The position numbers were made by a program, and so were the translations under genes. Source: Branchiostoma floridae (Eukaryota; Chordata; Leptocardii; Amphioxiformes; Branchiostomatidae). Taken from it: a stretch of DNA of 30,917 nt. Location of the stretch: NCBI RefSeq assembly GCF_000003815.2, contig NW_023365789.1, forward strand, positions 1 to 30,917, in the 5' to 3' direction. Below, piece after piece: positions 1 through 9,684 of this stretch. Position 1 is the stretch's first letter. Every line of letters starts with the position of its first letter. A model generated the notes under the pieces. The model searched no databases and had not been told where the DNA came from. It saw nothing but the letters and a program-made list of their open reading frames with translations.

Positions 1-126
1 GGAAGCGAAGCACTGGAGACTAAACGCAATACTTGAGACTAAGCCTACTGATGTACTGATAATACAGCACGACTTCGGTAGCCTCCTTCGGTTCTGGAGC
101 GGCGGCAAAACTCCATTTCCTGGCAT
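1..126 (-). CDS. possible 5' end of an unknown minus-strand gene, runs off the window
   Basis: Reading leftward from an ATG at 124-126, the frame stays open for 42 codons to the window edge. The predicted start is PGNGVLPPLQNRRRLPKS after the Met, with an Arg-rich stretch followed by a mostly hydrophobic segment (CCIISTSVGLVSSIAFSLQC), which would suit a signal anchor or signal peptide. It lies 70-110 bases downstream of a TATA/AP-1-like arrangement on the same strand. The Kozak context is weak (T at -3) and there is no similarity that I recognise. A chance open frame of this length in GC-rich DNA is quite possible. Confidence 0.25.
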   Translation of the reverse strand, partial: MPGNGVLPPLQNRRRLPKSCCIISTSVGLVSSIAFSLQCFAS

Positions 127-194
127 AGAGAACGTTGAAAATCGAGTCAGCCCCCCCCCCCCAAAAAAAAAGTAACGCCGCCGCCCCAGAAGTC

Positions 195-256
195 TCCTCC
201 CCAGAAGACTGAGCCTTCCCTACGGCTCGGTTTTATAGCCAGGCGCGCTGAGTCAC
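195..256 (-). promoter_or_regulatory. candidate minus-strand core promoter (AP-1-like site and TATA box)
   Basis: On the minus strand TGACTCAG (248-255), the AP-1 consensus, is followed about 11 bases later by CTATAAAAC (TATA core 231-237). The expected start site would be near 200-206. A GC-rich leader and the open frame at 126..1 follow. The motifs are seen directly; that they are used is inference. Confidence 0.3.
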
Positions 257-493
257 CCCTGCTCTTCGCATTAAGTGTGTTGGGTTCTTTTACATGCAGA
301 GATTGACGCTTAAGGTTAGCTCTTGAAGCTCCCGCATATGTGAGGCTGTCGGCTGTATGTCACCATCCCAACTGACAGACATAATCCCTTACAACATGTC
401 CGAGCTGGCCATGGGGCGGACCCCAGACACATTTCAAAAGCATTTCCATAACGGTTTATTGCAGAGGGACCCGTCTTTGAGTTGCAAAGTATA

Positions 494-942
494 GCCCCTA
501 CTAGGGCTGGGTACCGGTACAGAAAATTCAGGTCCAGGTCCGGTTCAGGTCCAAAGGATTCGGTCCAGGTCCGGACCTGAACCTGGACCTGATGCAGTAT
601 GATTCATACCAAAGGTCCATTTCACTACAAAGAAATCTGTTTGGTGGAGTATTAGACTTACACTGGCGTTTTAAAATCATACAACGATAACTGCACCTGT
701 ACGATTGGCTGTAAAACTTGATAGAAATTGCTATAAATTCTACTCTTCTTCACTCTTGTTATTTTCTTCCATCTGCAAGCGCTAAAACGTGTGAATGCCT
801 GATAAAATAATCTGTTAATTTTCGAATCGGTCCAACATCCAGTCCACCTAATTTTTTCAGGTCCGGTTTTTCTGGACCGGTCCAATAAGAAAAACCGGTT
901 TTGTACCGGTACGCAGTACCGATACCCAGCCCTAGCCCCTAC
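494..942. mobile_element. non-autonomous hAT-type MITE with 8-bp target site duplication
   Basis: The element spans 502-934. It begins TAGGGCTGGGTACCGGTAC and ends with the inverted counterpart GTACC..ACCCAGCCCTA. It is flanked by a perfect 8-bp direct repeat GCCCCTAC at 494-501 and 935-942. An 8-bp duplication with a TAGGG/CAGGG terminus is the signature of the hAT superfamily. The interior (about 530-590) contains inverted copies of a GGTCCAGGTCC motif and has no transposase, so the 433-bp element would have to be mobilised in trans. Confidence 0.85.
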
Positions 943-1800
943 ATACCCGATTGGATTTTTATGTTCACCTTCATGGGAGGCAAATGTATTTTGTTTTGCT
1001 ATGATTCTTCTTCTTCTCCAAACAAATAAGGTCAATGACCTGTACTAGACGGCTATTACCATGGTTACTAAATGTGTGTCAGACATCCTGTGGTGTTCGG
1101 TTACATAATGTAGCAAGTGGCAGCTGAGAGAGCCAGAGGGGCTGGTCAGCATACATAGATGTGTCTGAGTGGGAATAAGGAGTAGTAGTTTGTTAGGCTA
1201 GACCATGGGAAGGTAAACACCATGTACTTGTAACAATTGTCTAGTGTTACTAATCTTTGAAAGATTTTTGTGGGACGAATCATGCCCAGAAATGTACCGT
1301 TTCCTGCCAGGGAGAACAGTATAATGTTTGTAATCTAGGCAAACTTTGTGCTTCATTGCATGTTTCTTGACCCTTTTATAAATGATATGGCCATGGCCTG
1401 CTGTCTGCCTCCAGATAACTTACAGCCAGGTGTAACATATTATATACTTATAGTCAACAACCATTGGACAAACTTCAACTGGTGCGCTCTTACGAAATCT
1501 TGAGCTTAACAAAAATCACTTTTGCAACGTCTTTCTTGATACTTTCACCGGTTGGCAACTTGTAGCCTTCTATCTATCTATCGACCTGTAGCCGGGACTA
1601 AGCGAGTACATGCTTCATCCCCCATAGAGTCCTAGTAACTTCAGTAGCCTTGTAGCCTTACCCCATGTAACCTCAGTAACTTTATTTTCCACTTGCTTTG
1701 GGTAAAAAATGGACTTAGACCTTTGTCAACCAGCCCATTGAAATTGAAAAGGGCAACATAGGGTCTTCGGCAATCTAGGGTCAACCTTGAAAGCTATGTT
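943..1800. other. no gene recognised
   Basis: Unique-looking sequence with a short TCTA run near 1568-1582. I see no convincing exon, RNA gene or repeat. Confidence 0.4.
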
Positions 1801-1804
1801 CGTA

Positions 1805-1865
1805 GTGTGTTAGTGTGTGTGTGCGTGTGTGTGTTAGTGTGTTAGTGTGTGTGCGCGTGTGTGTG

Positions 1866-1908
<43 letters not shown>

Positions 1909-1911
1909 GGC
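1805..1911. repeat. (GT)n microsatellite, interrupted
   Basis: Almost pure GT with GTTAGT and GCGT interruptions. The open frame through it is a low-complexity artefact. Confidence 0.95.
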
Positions 1912-2002
1912 CACACCAAATTCATTTGTTACTTCTCGATTTTTTAAAGAAAAAAATGGACCAACAGGTCGAAAAAATTATTTTTCAAAAAGTCTGGCGT
2001 AA

Positions 2003-2690
2003 AGATATAGATAGATAGAACTTTATTGCACGACAACTGTAAAGGATACAATGTGTGGCAACTTGTACATACAACACGTACTGAACAGACTAACTACACG
2101 AGTTGCTAATATATGAAAATCTAAGAAACTAATCTAATTTGCGAATGGTTAATACTGACTATAAACGATCAGGCAAGCGTTATGTGCTGCTTCAGCACAG
2201 TATGACATTGTCTCGTTTTTTTAAAGGAGTTGTATGTAAATTGACCGACATAGGCAGATATATCAACAGGAGATGATAGTAACATATTAACTTAAACATC
2301 TTTGTCTTGGTATGTGGTACCATTGTATCAGAATTGCATTTGATAGACTGTAACAATTTTTGTCTCTCTCTATCATAAGTTGAACAATCCATTATAGAGT
2401 GGGATTCATTTTCACTATCATCATGGCATGTTGGACACAGTCTCTCATTGGCTGGTGTGTTATGATGTCTACCCTTTTCGATTTGTAGGGAGTGGGCACT
2501 AATTCTTATTTTCGTAATGATATTTCTAAAAGATTTGTTTTGAATGGTTAAAAGGTAATTTTCAAGACAGAAATCTTTTTTTTTGATTCTGCAATAAGTA
2601 CTACGTTTGCTTAGATTTCTTATTTCTTGTCTCCAGCCAGAGAGAAACGTGTCTATAAGCTTACATAACACATAAAACAACATGAATATT
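2003..2690 (-). mobile_element. 3' end of a non-LTR retrotransposon (C-terminal ORF remnant and tail)
   Basis: The minus-strand frame 2683-2192 (163 codons) matches the C-terminal tail of CR1/L2/Jockey-like non-LTR polyproteins. It has RISAHSLQIEKGRHHNTPA, then a Cys/His cluster CPTC...ESHSIMDC followed by YDRERQKLL, the zinc-knuckle-like tail after the RT domain. Downstream on the same strand is a short 3' UTR with an AATAAAG-like signal. It ends in a TCTA-repeat tail (2004-2018), the usual simple-repeat 3' terminus of these elements. The RT core is absent, so this is a 5'-truncated insertion. The clade assignment is approximate. Confidence 0.75.
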
Positions 2691-2939
2691 CAAGTTTTCA
2701 GCTTTTCATGGCATATTTTATGCAAGGAATCATTTCCTTTGATTTGTTACTATTGTTCTAAATAAAATACATTGTTTTTAGATTGACATTACGTGTATGT
2801 GAGTGGCAAGGGTCTGGAATCGCAAAGGGTATGGAGCGGCTGCTATTCGGCGCTAACTCAGGTAACCTCAATATCGCAACAATTGCTGCAGGTTTCAAAC
2901 CACTCACACTGGGAAGGACCCCTACTCTTTCAGATAAGT

Positions 2940-3145
2940 GTGGTGGGTTCGGTAACGTGTTGGAGACGAGATTCTTCTTTAACTTGCTCGAGGTGTGGCT
3001 CTCCTCAAACACGGGGCCTTCATTTAACGTCCTATCCGAGGGATGGGCCTAACAGGAGCTAGGTACTCATTTCCACCAGAGTGAAGCGAGGAAAGTCGCG
3101 TAAAGTGCCGTTCCCATGCAAGGGTTTGAATCCCTGACATGGGGT
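2940..3145 (-). repeat. degenerate SINE-like dispersed repeat
   Basis: The stretch CCGAGGGATGGGCCTAACAG, then GGAGCTAGGTACTCATTT, then AAAGTGCCGTTCCCATGCAA and finally GGTTTGAATCCC has the layout of a dispersed invertebrate SINE in reverse orientation. The GATTCRAACC-like B box lies at its right-hand (promoter) end near 3122-3133. I recognise the general pattern but cannot name the family, and the A box is not clear. Confidence 0.4.
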
Positions 3146-3354
3146 TGTTTTTGAAAAAAAAATTTTCTTGCATAATTACAGATGTATCTGGTCTTGGAAC
3201 ATGCAAATTTTTATTTAAATATCTGCAATATTTGGATACTGTTAAACTTATAATTATTATGATTATAGCTATTGATAACTTCCGATTGAGATCTGCCGAA
3301 GCTAAGGGCGGATGCAATGTTTGCAGTCCGGTCATTTGGTGTTTTTTTTCAGTA

Positions 3355-3445
3355 TCTATGAATTGTGTAGGTAGTAGTAGAATGGTTTATTTCTTCCTCC
3401 AGCCAATTTGTGGCCCAAAGGCCGAATGGTCAGGCTTGTTTACTT
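3355..3445 (-). repeat. possible non-LTR 3' UTR fragment
   Basis: On the minus strand the sequence reads GCCTGACCATTCGGCC, TTTGGGCCACAAATTGGC, then GAAATAAACC. This resembles the 3' leader of dispersed non-LTR elements, with internal GGCC/GGCC pairing. No coding part is attached. Confidence 0.25.
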
Positions 3446-3811
3446 AAAGTACATCAAGGTTCCTGATGATCGATTTGTAATAATTACATGAGATTACGTT
3501 TTTGTAACATTTCGACTAAAGTAAGAGAGTGAGTCAGGTGTCTTCATTTCTTGTCATTTTATGTACTGTGCAAAAAGGAGAGGAAGCGGAAGTGTGGCGA
3601 ACACGTTTTCTCTTTTATTACCAGTTCCACCACCGCTAGAATCTGGACAAAACATCACTGAGTTTCCAACAGTTATACATTGTCTACTTGAATGCCCCAA
3701 TATTAGGATAAACTTTATTCACCACTGCCTTCTATACCAGAATTTCCTTCAATGGATAATAGGAAAGAATTAACGACAATATAAAACTAGAATATGGTTG
3801 TAAATAACGCA

Positions 3812-3979
3812 TAAAAAAGTGCTCTCCAAACAGAGGTTGATGGGGAAAATCGAGACCTTTAGCTTATATGCCGTTTGTTTCTGTCAGCTGCATTTGATGG
3901 GGCCAGCTGACAAAACGGCGTGTAAGGAAAAGGTCACGAATTTCCCCCTCAACCTCTATTTGGAGAGTAATAAAAAAGT
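3812..3979. mobile_element. fold-back MITE flanked by a 9-bp direct repeat
   Basis: The element at 3821-3970 folds almost completely on itself. The left arm CTCTCCAAACAGAGGTTG is mirrored by the right arm ending CAACCTCTATTTGGAGAG, and pairing continues through GACCTTT and GTCAGCTG to a small loop near 3890-3900. The flanks carry a perfect 9-bp direct repeat TAAAAAAGT (3812-3820 and 3971-3979). A 9-bp duplication with long arms suggests a Mutator-like MITE, but the A-rich duplication could be partly fortuitous. There is no coding capacity. Confidence 0.75.
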
Positions 3980-4385
3980 CGAAAACGTTACATATATATC
4001 TTTTAGAATACTTGTCAGCCGTGAGCCCCAAAAACATTTACAGTCCCATTCAACCTACACATATTTGACTAGATTGTCTAAGTCTTACAGTTTCAAACTA
4101 CCTAAACAAAAACAGCCACCAAAAAGCAAACCTTTCTCTACCGTGTCGTTAATCTATGGAACACCGTACCAATAAACATCAAATCTATGTCTAGCCTTTT
4201 AAACTTCAAAAAGGCAATACACCATCTGCTCTCAAGAGCTACATTTATATATATATAGATCTTACGTAAAGATTATGTATGTTTATTTTGCTCTCTATAT
4301 TTGTTTATTTGTTCGAACACTGGAAGATTAGCCCAGATAGGGCTAAAGGGTACCATAGTAAACCAATCAACCAACCAATAAAAAT
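3980..4385 (+). mobile_element. 3' end of a non-LTR retrotransposon (frame-damaged)
   Basis: Around 4130-4215 one frame reads FLYRVVNLWNTVPINIKSM then SLLNFKKAIHHLL, the typical last residues of CR1/L2-like polyproteins (R..NLWN.LP...). The upstream part is in another frame, so the copy is frameshifted. Downstream are a 3' UTR and the tail ACCAATCAACCAACCAATAAAA (about 4361-4384), again a short-repeat terminus. It begins directly after the fold-back element. Confidence 0.65.
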
Positions 4386-4665
4386 TCTACCAAAGTTTGT
4401 ATCAGTACATAGTTCCATCCCATACAACATAGTATCTTCTGGAGTAGATTATTGTATCTTATACAATTGTTATGTAATAAATGTTGCTATTATTATGACA
4501 TTTTGTATTCAATCATTGTAAATGCCAACTGTACAATTTTAATTTCCCGCCTTTTAAACGACGTATTTTAGGCAAAACTTGGTGAAAGGGAAGACCCAAG
4601 GGAAAGGGCACATGGTCAGCAGACGACAGAAGGGAAGTACCTGAAGCCTGTGCCAGAAGGAAGTG

Positions 4666-4853
4666 GTTAGGCATGGAAACGATTTCCAGCAAATCAGAAG
4701 AGAAACTCCCAGAGTCGATAGACAGCTACAGAGGCCTGAGCTGGAAGGCACACATAAGTGTTTAGGCATGGAAAGGATTTTCAGGAAATTAGAAGAGGAA
4801 CAAACACCCAAAATAGCTGATCATGATAGACAACAACAGAGGCCAGAGCTGGA
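4666..4853. repeat. diverged tandem duplication, two units of about 80-95 bp
   Basis: Both units start with TTAGGCATGGAAA and end with GAGGCC(T/A)GAGCTGGA (4666-4745 and 4759-4853), with the same order of motifs between. One plus-strand frame stays open through both (Gln/Arg/Glu-rich, about 70 codons) but has no recognisable domain, and I do not call it a gene. Confidence 0.6.
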
Positions 4854-4879
4854 CGGCAGCTTCAGGAAAACGTAAAAGA

Positions 4880-5600
4880 CAGAAAGAGGTGAGTCAGTCA
4901 GGTAGAAGTCCTCAACAGTTGTTTTCAACGGCAAGGTTGACTTGCGGGCCTGTATGTGGGACGTTTGGGTACCGGGTATATAGTGGGGCTATGGAATTAG
5001 GGGGATATTTGGTATGATAGTAGGTCTTGGGAAGACAATGGTCAAGGTCGATTATGGGCCTCCTGGCGGTTCTCCTTGGTACTGCAGCTGAAGTCCCGTT
5101 TCCCCTATCCTTTGTCCTGGATACTGTAACTGAAGAAAGGAACAACGGATTTTCATGAAGTGGGTAGGTGGCTTGTAGCATGGACAGATATGTATAAAAT
5201 GAAATGCAAATTAGTACTTGATTTGTATAATTGATGAGTAAATTCTATAAGTCCAGTATTTTCAGTAATAGGCATGCAATACATAAGACATATAATTCAT
5301 GGCCTGATTTGCATAATTAATGCGATAAAAGAAGTTAAGTGCAAATAATGGAAATTTCATACTTGTTACATTTGGAAATTGGTTAAAGGTGAACATCTAC
5401 ATCCATAGATTACGCAAATGTGGATAAGAATTTTACAGTAACAACATATGTTATCTTTATCTGGGTAGAAAAGGTCATCAATAAAAATAGAGCGTGGTAA
5501 TTAGAACCTTATTTCCATAATCATGAACAAAGATGAAACAACAACTTTTCCAAAGAATTAACCAAGGACTAAATTTGTCACTTGCCCTTTCCTGTTGAAG
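4880..5600. other. AT-rich intergenic sequence, no gene recognised
   Basis: Contains dispersed motifs such as GATTTGCATAATTAATGCG (near 5310) that recur at 17.8-18.5 kb, suggesting old repeat copies. No coding exon is seen. This is the 3' flank of the minus-strand glycosyltransferase gene. Confidence 0.4.
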
Positions 5601-5601
5601 T

Positions 5602-5633
5602 TCACTTGCTGCTCTGCGCCTGGGCAGCCGAGC
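5602..5633 (-). CDS. candidate terminal exon of the GT4 gene
   Basis: On the minus strand a pyrimidine-rich acceptor (CTCTCTTTGTCCTTACATAG) precedes GC TCG GCT GCC... and a TGA stop at 5602-5604. The upstream GT4 exon ends with one base of a codon (phase 1) and this exon begins with two. The join would restore Gly and add SAAQAQSSK before the stop. Phase agreement and the strong acceptor support it; its shortness means a chance match remains possible. Confidence 0.45.
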
Positions 5634-5841
5634 CTATGTAAGGACAAAGAGAGGTTATATTTAGTCTGTCTACTTTCATCATACAATATGTCATACACTT
5701 AATATTCATCATCATCATCATCCTCGCCGCATGTCAGTCTTTACTGAGGCGGGCCGTCATTGTCCTCCAAACCCTCCTGTCTGCTGCTCGCTGCACCCCC
5801 TCCCATAAGTATTATAAATAGCTAATGAAAGATCGTTTTAC

Positions 5842-7071
5842 CTGTGATGCCGCAGGCCTGTAGGAAGTCGTTCTGGGAGTCCTCCCAGTACTTGGACTTC
5901 AGAAGTGCAGCTTTGAACTTTTTGGCGTCGTCGAATGCCGTCTCAGTGTCAGTCAGAGTTTCGCGGATTTTGTCCGCCCAGGTTTTGGCATTCTCCTCCA
6001 TATCGCTGTCTCGCACGCTGGTCTTCACAATCCTGTTCAGGAGGCCCCTTGGGAACTTCTTCTCGTCAACGAACGTCTTGATCATATCCGCCAGACCTGA
6101 CTGGTCCGAGATGAGGACGGGGACGCCTGCCGCGATGGCCTCCAGGCCGACCAGTCCGAACGGCTCGGAGCGGGACGGCATCAGGACCAGGTGGGCTGTC
6201 ATCATGTCCTCCAAGATGTCCTCCTGTGTTCCGTACGGCCGCAGGGTGGGGATCAGGTCGCCACTGTCCAGGTTGTCTTCCAGGATCTTCAGGCTTCTCT
6301 CAAAGTCATCCTCGCTGATGCCGCGGGCGACCCATCGCAGAAACTCCAGATATCTTGCAGCTATGCTGATGGATCTTCCTACAAGGTTGTAACCTTTGAG
6401 ATGCTCAACATTCTTCACTCTCCCGACAGACAGGACGACCTTCTCATCATCGCCGCTATCAGGTTTGATGTGGGCTTGTTCAAATATCTTGGATGACCTT
6501 GGGAGAAGCATGAAGTGGTCTCTTGGTCTCTTCTTTCCCCTGTACTTGTTCGTGAAGTGTTTGTAGATACGCGGCCCCACTGAGAAAGCTGCCTTTGCGT
6601 TGTCGACGATATCAAGCATATTTTTCTCTTTCTCCGAAGCTTTGATAGCCCTGTGGTTCCCCCTGAAGTAGTCTGTGTCTTCAGGTAAGACGTGGGTGAT
6701 CGTGATCAACTCTGCCTTCTCGTAGTACTCGTCCTTGATGTTTCGCGCCGCCGTATCTGTGACGTGAGCATGGCCAATAACGACGTCAACATGTGGCGGT
6801 AGGTTCTCCTTCGGGTAGTAGGTCCGGAATTGAAAGGTCAGCCAGTCCACGGATGGCTCTGTCTTGTCCCCTCTTACTTGACGGGGTTTGATCAGCCGGA
6901 CGCCATCTCCGTTTGCCGCCTCCTGGTCTTGTTTCTCCACACGCAGGACTGTACAGTACACGGCTGCCTTGTCTTTCAGCGTTCCGCCCACTTGACAGTT
7001 GATGGTAGAAACTCCCCCCTTGGAAGTTCCATACTCGTCGTTGATCAACAAGATTATTGGTACTTCAGAAC
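5842..7071 (-). CDS. GT4-family (GT-B fold) glycosyltransferase domain, single 1230-bp exon
   Basis: The exon runs from an acceptor (TTTTCCTAAAG/GTTCTG) to a donor (ACAG/GTAAAA) and codes for about 410 residues. The N-terminal lobe begins VPIILLINDEYGTSKGGVST, the expected first beta strand and Gly-rich loop of GT4 enzymes. Near residues 90-95 lies VDVVIGHAH. The C-terminal Rossmann lobe has VVLSVGRV (start of the donor lobe), then LVLMPSRSEPFGLVGLEAIA with the EX7E signature, then AAGVPVLISDQSG. These are the nucleotide-sugar binding features of retaining GT4 transferases; donor and acceptor cannot be read from sequence. The exon is phase 1-1, compatible with exon shuffling. There is no ATG at its start, so it is an internal exon, with upstream exons either among minus-strand exons at 10.5-14.7 kb or unrecognised. 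The acidic KILEDNLDSGDLIPTL segment is typical of metazoan homologues rather than bacterial enzymes. Confidence 0.85.
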
Positions 7072-7294
7072 CTTTAGGAAAACAAAGACGATATCAAGGT
7101 AGGCAAAGTTCATGGTACACTCTTGGTACCTTTGAAGCATTGTATAAATGCTGGCCAACTACTATTAAAGCTATAGAAATGGAATCTGACTATATTTACG
7201 CCTGAATATATGAAATTCCATAACATTTTATGATTACTGAGTAACCACATTATTACTTTTGCTGGGTTTCAGACACTCATGAATTAGTGGATGT

Positions 7295-7939
7295 TTGAAG
7301 TTGAACTCTTTGGTACAATGTTCTTCCAAGTCATTGATCTACCTGCGCCAAAAAGCCTTCGCGAACAATGACAAAATGACTTACAGACACTTAAGAAACA
7401 ACGTACAGCGCAAGATCCACGCATCCAAGGCAAAGTACTACCACACGAACGTCAAATCATTAAAAAAAGAAGACATCGCTTCGTGGCACAAGCAGATCAA
7501 GTCCATGGCCAACTATAACCGTTCGGAGCCTGACATCCAGATCGATGGTTTGGATCCTAGTGACACACCTGGTATTGCTAACGCAATAAACAAATCCCTT
7601 GCAACTGTGATCAGATCCCTACCGCCGTTGGATTTATCATTGCTACCAGCTTACCTACCGGCCCGACCTCCGCCTACAGTAAATCACTGGGACGTCTACA
7701 TGAAGTTGCAAAAAGTCAAGACTCGTAAAGCGGCTGGTCCCGACGCCATTCCCGGCAAGCTGATCAAAGAGTTTGCTTATGAATTGAGTGTTCCGCTGGC
7801 AGACATACTTAACTCATCGCTCCAACAAGGTTTAGTACCAGATGAGTGGAAAAACGCCACCGTAGTCCCAGTCCCAAAGTGTAAACAACCGTCCGTAAAT
7901 GAACTTCGGCCTATCTCTCTAACCCTACGTATGCCTTAA
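7295..7939 (+). pseudogene. non-LTR retrotransposon reverse transcriptase fragment (5' part of RT)
   Basis: The open frame of 214 codons carries the linker between endonuclease and RT, followed by the first RT blocks: KAAGPDAIPGKLIKEF, then VPDEWKNATVVPVPK, then NELRPISLT. This is the standard start of CR1/L2/Jockey-type reverse transcriptases. It stops right after the RPISLT block (LRMP, stop). The catalytic FADD box, thumb and C-terminal tail are missing, and no endonuclease is seen upstream. It is therefore a piece truncated at both ends with an intact frame. It would sit inside an intron if the GT4 gene extends upstream. Confidence 0.78.
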
Positions 7940-8106
7940 TTGCATTCTCGGTATTGAAGTATAGTTGTCATGTCTGAAACGTAGATGCATACAGGGTGTA
8001 TACAGGATGTAAAACGTACGATCCCTAAAAACCTAAATGCGCGACAAATATATGTGTGCACATCAATATCTAATCATTTTCCTTCTGTCCACCGAACAAA
8101 AAAAGT

Positions 8107-8742
8107 ATGCCTCACGTCTGCAAAATTTGTGATCGGGAATTTGATCGTGCGTTCAACCTCGAGCGTCATCTTGAAAGGAAACACCGAGACGAGTCAGGTG
8201 TTGCCTCGGGAGAAGTCGTCGTTGATGCCGAGATGGGCTCTTACCGGGAGCGCGATGTTTTCGACGACTCCGACGTGTCGTCTGAACACGACACGGATAC
8301 GGTTGGTTCCGAAGATGGGGATTCGACGACGTCACAAGATGAAGAAAGCGTCTCAGACGCCGAATCTGTGATGGGCTCCGAGCAGGGAGACTCCACAGAA
8401 GAAACCGACAGCGACCAAAGTGGTTCCGAGAGTGATACAGGGACAGATGTGTCCTCCGGGACGGTTTCATCTGATGAAAGTGAATGTACCGGCTACGACA
8501 GCGGCTACTACAGCGGTGACGAAGAGGAGTGGACACTCTATCGAGACTGGTCCATCGCACTACCTCACCAGCCAGGCGATGTTCCTCAACGTGTCATCAA
8601 ACAGAAGAAGCGCGCTGGCAAAAAGTTTTATCTAATAGAGTTCGCTGCGTTGCCTCGTTACAGTAATGAGATTGTACACAGCAAGAACTGGGTGCCAGAA
8701 CAGACATTGATGAAAAAATATGGTTACCTCGTCCTGAAGTAA
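8107..8742 (+). CDS. intronless C2H2 zinc finger / acidic / chromo-like protein
   Basis: The 211-codon frame starts at an ATG after an A-rich leader with G at -3. Residues 5-26 form one classical C2H2 finger, CKICDREFDRAFNLERHL followed by ERKH (C-X2-C-X12-H-X4-H). Residues about 38-150 are strikingly acidic and Ser-rich (runs of SED, DES, TGTDVSS). Residues about 160-211 (RVIKQKKRAGKKFYLIEF, later NWVPEQTLMKKYG) resemble a chromodomain: strand pair, then W-x-PE, then a helix. The frame is unbroken and ends in a stop; no polyadenylation signal lies nearby. It could be a host gene, a retrogene or an ORF from a large mobile element. The chromo-like call is pattern recognition, not a search result. 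Confidence 0.6.
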   Translation: MPHVCKICDREFDRAFNLERHLERKHRDESGVASGEVVVDAEMGSYRERDVFDDSDVSSEHDTDTVGSEDGDSTTSQDEESVSDAESVMGSEQGDSTEETDSDQSGSESDTGTDVSSGTVSSDESECTGYDSGYYSGDEEEWTLYRDWSIALPHQPGDVPQRVIKQKKRAGKKFYLIEFAALPRYSNEIVHSKNWVPEQTLMKKYGYLVLK

Positions 8743-8950
8743 TGTGAGGTCGCCATATCGCTTGCAGTACAATTTTTCTTTCTAATGTGATACCATGTTT
8801 GACATGTAGGACGACCTGTGTGTTGGTTATGAATTCCTTAATACAATTTTGATCGCCGTCAAGTAATAGTAAAGTGTTGAGAAACAGGATCACCGTACAC
8901 AAGTGCCTTTTGTGTTGTGTTGATATATGCCTACATAACAGACACGTATA
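8743..8950. other. spacer between the zinc-finger ORF and the satellite array
   Basis: No feature recognised. Confidence 0.4.
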
Positions 8951-9684
8951 AGGCTACTACAAAGCAATGATTTCCTGCATGTACATATAGATGGTATATG
9001 TTCGTACGTACATGACAAATATGCTTACCTATAACAAATACACTTACTCATTTACTCCGGAGCAGTTTTATTTTACTCCGGAGCAGTTTATTTTACTCCG
9101 GAGCAGTTTTATTTTACTCCGGAGCAGTTTTATTTTACTCCGGAGCAGTTTATTTTACTCCGGAGCAGTTTATTTTACTCCGGAGCAACACTCCAAAGCA
9201 ATGATTCACTGCATGTACATATAGATGGTATATGTTCGTACGTACATGACAAATATGCTTACCTATAACAAATACACTTACTCATTTACTCCGGAGCATA
9301 CTCCGGCGCAGTTTTATTTTACTCCGGAGCAGTTTATTTTACTCCGGAGCAGTTTGATTTTACTCCGGAGCAGTTTATTTTACTCCAGAGCAGTTTATTT
9401 TACTCCGGAACAGTTTATTTTACTCCGGAGCAACACGTATAGCTACTCCAAAGCCATGATTCACTGCATGTACATATAGATGTTATATGTTCGTACGTAC
9501 ATGACAAATATACTAACTTATTACACCAAATATACTTACTCATTTACTCCGGAGCAGTATTTTTACTCCGGAGCAGTGTTTTTACTCCGGAGTAACACGT
9601 ATAGTTACTCCAAAGCAATGTTTCACTGAATGTACATATAGATATGTTCGTACGTAGATGACAAATATACATACAACAAATATA
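8951..9684 (+). repeat. higher-order satellite array with CTCCGGAG inner repeats (module A, left part)
   Basis: About 3.4 higher-order units start near 8951, 9186, 9434 and 9594. Each has a conserved head (AAAGCAATGATTCACTGC, GTACATATAGATGGTATA, TTCGTACGTACATGACAAAT) and a block of 20-22 bp inner repeats TTTTACTCCGGAGCAG. There are 7 inner copies in unit 1, about 8 including point variants in unit 2, and 3 in unit 3; unit 4 is cut off at 9684 by RRM2 homology. CTCCGGAG is a perfect palindrome and the heads contain CGTACGTACG-type palindromes and CATGTAC/GTACATG arms. Inner-copy number differs between units, so slippage or unequal exchange has been active. The same array recurs inverted at 21961-22540. 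Confidence 0.92.

Noticed and set aside
658-1035. 125-codon minus-strand open frame
   Set aside because: It overlaps the end of the hAT MITE (up to 934), has no recognisable domain and starts in flanking sequence.
2758-3062. Three overlapping frames on both strands
   Set aside because: They cover a dispersed SINE-like repeat; no domain or splice support.
5844-6392. Plus-strand frame opposite the GT4 exon
   Set aside because: Shadow of the minus-strand coding exon, which shows clear GT4 motifs.
8991-9479. Open frames through the satellite (FTPEQF.. repeats)
   Set aside because: Produced by the short inner repeat of the array; no sign of translation.
8951-9684. CRISPR array
   Set aside because: Repeats are palindromic with near-identical AT spacers in an animal genome; spacers are not unique.
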